From Bdellovibrio sp. CG10_big_fil_rev_8_21_14_0_10_47_8 (GTDB lineage: Bacteria > Bdellovibrionota > Bdellovibrionia > Bdellovibrionales > Bdellovibrionaceae), in the NCBI GenBank assembly GCA_002773975.1, contig PEZR01000071.1, forward strand, positions 5,458 to 13,618: a stretch of DNA of 8,161 nucleotides, written 5' to 3'. Below are positions 6,564-8,161 of this stretch, piece by piece; within the stretch, counting starts at the first letter, position 1, and every line of letters starts with the position of its first letter. The translations under genes and the position numbers were made by a program. The notes beneath the pieces are model-generated. The model made no database searches. It was not told the origin of the DNA and was given only the letters and a program-made list of their open reading frames with translations.

Positions 6564-7127
6564 ATGAATCCAAGACTGAAATCCTCCAAAAAATGGACCG
6601 CTTTCCCGAAAGAATATCTGCAACAGTTGCAGGATGTTTTCACGCAAGGGTTCAAGGCTGAGCTGAACAACGCCAAGCTCATTATCGAGGGAAAAATCTA
6701 TCCTCAAGAAATTTTGCTGCGCGTCGGCATCTTGGAAAAAGGCCGCCTCCGCCAAGCCAATTTCGAAGTCTCCATCGAGCATTCGACCAAAGACAAAGAC
6801 ACTCTTGAGCGCATTCACGACTGCGTGGATGCAGCTGCCAGCATGATGAAAGAGTACTTTGACACCGGCGAAGAGGAAGAACCCGATTTCCCTTACTCCT
6901 GGAAAGAATACGAATTCAATAAAAGAGCTCTGTGGTTGCAATTCTCCACGGAAAACTCAGACCTTGAAGCCCAAGCCAACGCCCTTTTGGGTGAAGAAGC
7001 TGAAGGCCTGGTCCAAGACCTCGACAGCGACGATGCCTTAGACATCGCCGAAGAAACCATCGAAGTCGAAGACACCTCAACCCCCACAATATTTTCTGGG
7101 AAAAAGAAAAAAGAGAATCTGCACTGA
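6564..7127 (+). CDS. Unrecognised 187-residue protein with acidic C-terminal region
   Basis: I do not recognise this family. The ATG at 6564 has GAGG 8 bases upstream. The N-terminal part (about 1-100) looks like a compact alpha/beta domain: a helix with PKEYLQQLQDVFTQGF at 15-30, strand-like segments AKLIIEGKIYPQEILLRVGIL at 37-57 and ANFEVSIEH at 65-73, then a helix LERIHDCVDAAASMMKEYF at 81-99. A second conserved-looking block, DFPYSWKEYEFNKRALWLQF at 108-127, has strand character and three aromatic/tryptophan positions. From about 132 the chain becomes acidic and probably disordered, ending in a short lysine run KKKK at 180-183. There is no signal peptide or membrane segment, so it should be cytoplasmic. 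It is divergent from miaB and convergent with the lysine-rich gene on its right. Codon use resembles its neighbours and shows no sign of transfer. It is very likely a real gene given its length, ribosome site and divergent placement. Confidence 0.82.
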   Translation: MNPRLKSSKKWTAFPKEYLQQLQDVFTQGFKAELNNAKLIIEGKIYPQEILLRVGILEKGRLRQANFEVSIEHSTKDKDTLERIHDCVDAAASMMKEYFDTGEEEEPDFPYSWKEYEFNKRALWLQFSTENSDLEAQANALLGEEAEGLVQDLDSDDALDIAEETIEVEDTSTPTIFSGKKKKENLH

Positions 7128-7243
7128 GGCCGGAGGCGAATCCAACTAGGAGACTAACCTTGCCACAACTGTTCCAACAACAATCACGCTGATCCTAGTA
7201 CCCATTCGGCGAAAAAATTAAGTATCGCAGCAATCATCAGGCC
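7128..7243. other. Gap between two convergent genes
   Basis: These 116 bases separate two converging genes. I looked for a bidirectional terminator and found no convincing stem followed by a T run on either strand. The minus-strand stretch near 7214-7220 has six T's in a row but only a weak, wobble-containing stem next to it. The gap contains AGGAGA at 7148-7153 followed by TTG at 7160 and ten sense codons ending at 7192, which is noted among the findings. Nothing else is recognisable. Confidence 0.5.
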
Positions 7244-8128
7244 CTAGAACTCTTCTTCGTCGCTCATTCCAGAGTCGGTGGTGATGCCACGGACTTCGTC
7301 GATAAAGTTCTGTGCTTCATCCTCGAAATCGCTGTCTCCTGCAGACTCGTCGATTTCAAGTTCTGCAATGGCATTCAGGAATTCTTTTTCAGTGCGCAGA
7401 TCTTTGCGGATCATTTCCAAGAATTTATCCGGGTATCGAGAAGTCAATTCTTCTACGTAACGTTCCAGCTTCCCATCGGCCAAAATTTTTCGGCGAACTT
7501 GGATACGTTTCCACAAGAGCAGATAATGGTAACGACAATAACCCTCGACACTGGCGGCTTGATCGCACTCGCGCACGCGGCAATATCTGCGACCATCGGC
7601 GTCTGTCAGGATGACTTCGTCATCCGACGAGGGTTTGTACTCACCCATAGCAGCCTCAGTTTCGCTGCCATCATCCAAGGATTCTTCTTCAGTCTCATTT
7701 TCATCAAATTCAGAAAGATCAGGAATTTCTTCGGAACCAATCTCTTCATCGGAATCCAACAAATCATCTTCGAGATCAAAGCCCTCTTTGCCTTTTTTCT
7801 CTTTTTTCTTTTTTCCTGGTTTTTCTTTTTTCAAGGACTTTAAAGTTTTGGGCTCGACAGGAGCTTTTGCGGCCTTCGCAGCTTCCGGAGTTTTCTCTTT
7901 GCTCAAAAGCTTTTTGGCAGCTTCGCCAACGGACTTTAACAAAGATTTAGACTTCACCTTTTTGTCCGCTTTTTCAGTGGCTTTTGCCTTGGCCGCTGGT
8001 TTTGCTTTTTGTTGTTTTGCGTTATTTTTGCCAGCAGATTTTGCCGACTTAGAGCTCGATTTTGATGCCGTTTTGGACGCTGATTTTGCCGCTGGTTTTT
8101 TCACAGATTTCCTTGCTGTTTTTGCCAT
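7244..8128 (-). CDS. Lysine-rich H1-like protein with acidic middle and zinc-knuckle-like motif
   Basis: The protein has 294 residues if it starts at ATG 8126-8128, the numbering used here. Residues 2-115 are almost entirely K, A, S, P and T with many AAK and KSxxK repeats, like histone H1 tails and bacterial H1-like proteins. Residues 118-163 are strongly acidic. Residues 183-201 hold C-x4-C-x9-C-x2-H (C183, C188, C198, H201), a zinc-knuckle-like pattern followed by YLLLWKRI and a predicted helical domain to about 260 with YVEELTSRYPDKFLEMIRKDL. The tail from about 266 is acidic again. No signal peptide or membrane segment is seen. A nucleic-acid-binding, nucleoid-associated role is inferred from composition and the knuckle only. 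No good ribosome site precedes the ATG or the TTG two codons upstream, and the frame is open to the window edge, so the true start may lie outside. It could instead be a regulator or an RNA-associated protein. Confidence 0.8.
   Translation of the reverse strand: MAKTARKSVKKPAAKSASKTASKSSSKSAKSAGKNNAKQQKAKPAAKAKATEKADKKVKSKSLLKSVGEAAKKLLSKEKTPEAAKAAKAPVEPKTLKSLKKEKPGKKKKEKKGKEGFDLEDDLLDSDEEIGSEEIPDLSEFDENETEEESLDDGSETEAAMGEYKPSSDDEVILTDADGRRYCRVRECDQAASVEGYCRYHYLLLWKRIQVRRKILADGKLERYVEELTSRYPDKFLEMIRKDLRTEKEFLNAIAELEIDESAGDSDFEDEAQNFIDEVRGITTDSGMSDEEEF
7526..7582 (-). other. Segment encoding the C-x4-C-x9-C-x2-H motif
   Basis: This stretch of the lysine-rich gene encodes three cysteines and a histidine (C183, C188, C198, H201) with GYCRYHY at its end. 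The spacing resembles the small Cys/His motifs with a G-x-C-x2-H ending that occur in several DNA-associated proteins. These are the only cysteines in the protein, which favours a metal site. Metal binding is inferred. Confidence 0.55.
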
Positions 8129-8161
8129 AGACAAGGATGCTTGAACGATTTCAGTGCCCCT

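Noticed and set aside
7193..7243. A possible terminator for the lysine-rich gene
   Set aside because: There is a short T run on the minus strand, but the only adjacent stem is four pairs with a wobble, too weak to call.
7611..8144. A 177-codon plus-strand frame rich in S, F and A opposite the lysine-rich gene
   Set aside because: The phenylalanine and serine runs are the direct complement of the lysine- and acid-rich codons on the other strand, so it is an artefact of low complexity and not a membrane protein.

Overview
The window carries bacterial housekeeping genes at moderate GC, and six of the eight genes are packed head to tail on the minus strand. The gene set, the DnaE, IMPDH and MiaB sequences and the lysine-rich protein at the right edge suggest a Bdellovibrio-like member of the former Deltaproteobacteria (Bdellovibrionota). 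That placement comes from recalled family resemblance, not from a database search, and is only moderately secure. There is no sign of a mobile element, CRISPR array, rRNA, tRNA or prophage.

Reading along the minus strand from right to left, the layout is as follows. A lysine-rich protein with an acidic middle and a zinc-knuckle-like motif (7244-8128) lies at the right edge, and its 5' end may run out of the window. It converges on a plus-strand gene of unknown function (6564-7127) across a 116-base gap. At 6498-6563 that plus-strand gene is divergent from miaB. The gap holds a near-consensus promoter for miaB, and a weaker promoter for the plus-strand gene overlaps it on the other strand.

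The leftward run then reads miaB (tRNA methylthiolation), a bifunctional-nuclease-domain (DUF151) protein overlapping it by 4 bases, and a gamma-class carbonic-anhydrase-like protein 9 bases on. A 97-base gap follows, then guaB, guaA (12 bases on) and the first 328 codons of dnaE (5 bases on). guaB and guaA encode the two steps from IMP to GMP. dnaE encodes the replicative polymerase, so this end of the run links guanine nucleotide supply to DNA synthesis.

The points most worth a second look are the H1-like, acidic, zinc-knuckle protein at the right edge; a DnaE PHP domain that has lost several expected metal-binding residues; and the crossed promoters between miaB and the unknown gene.
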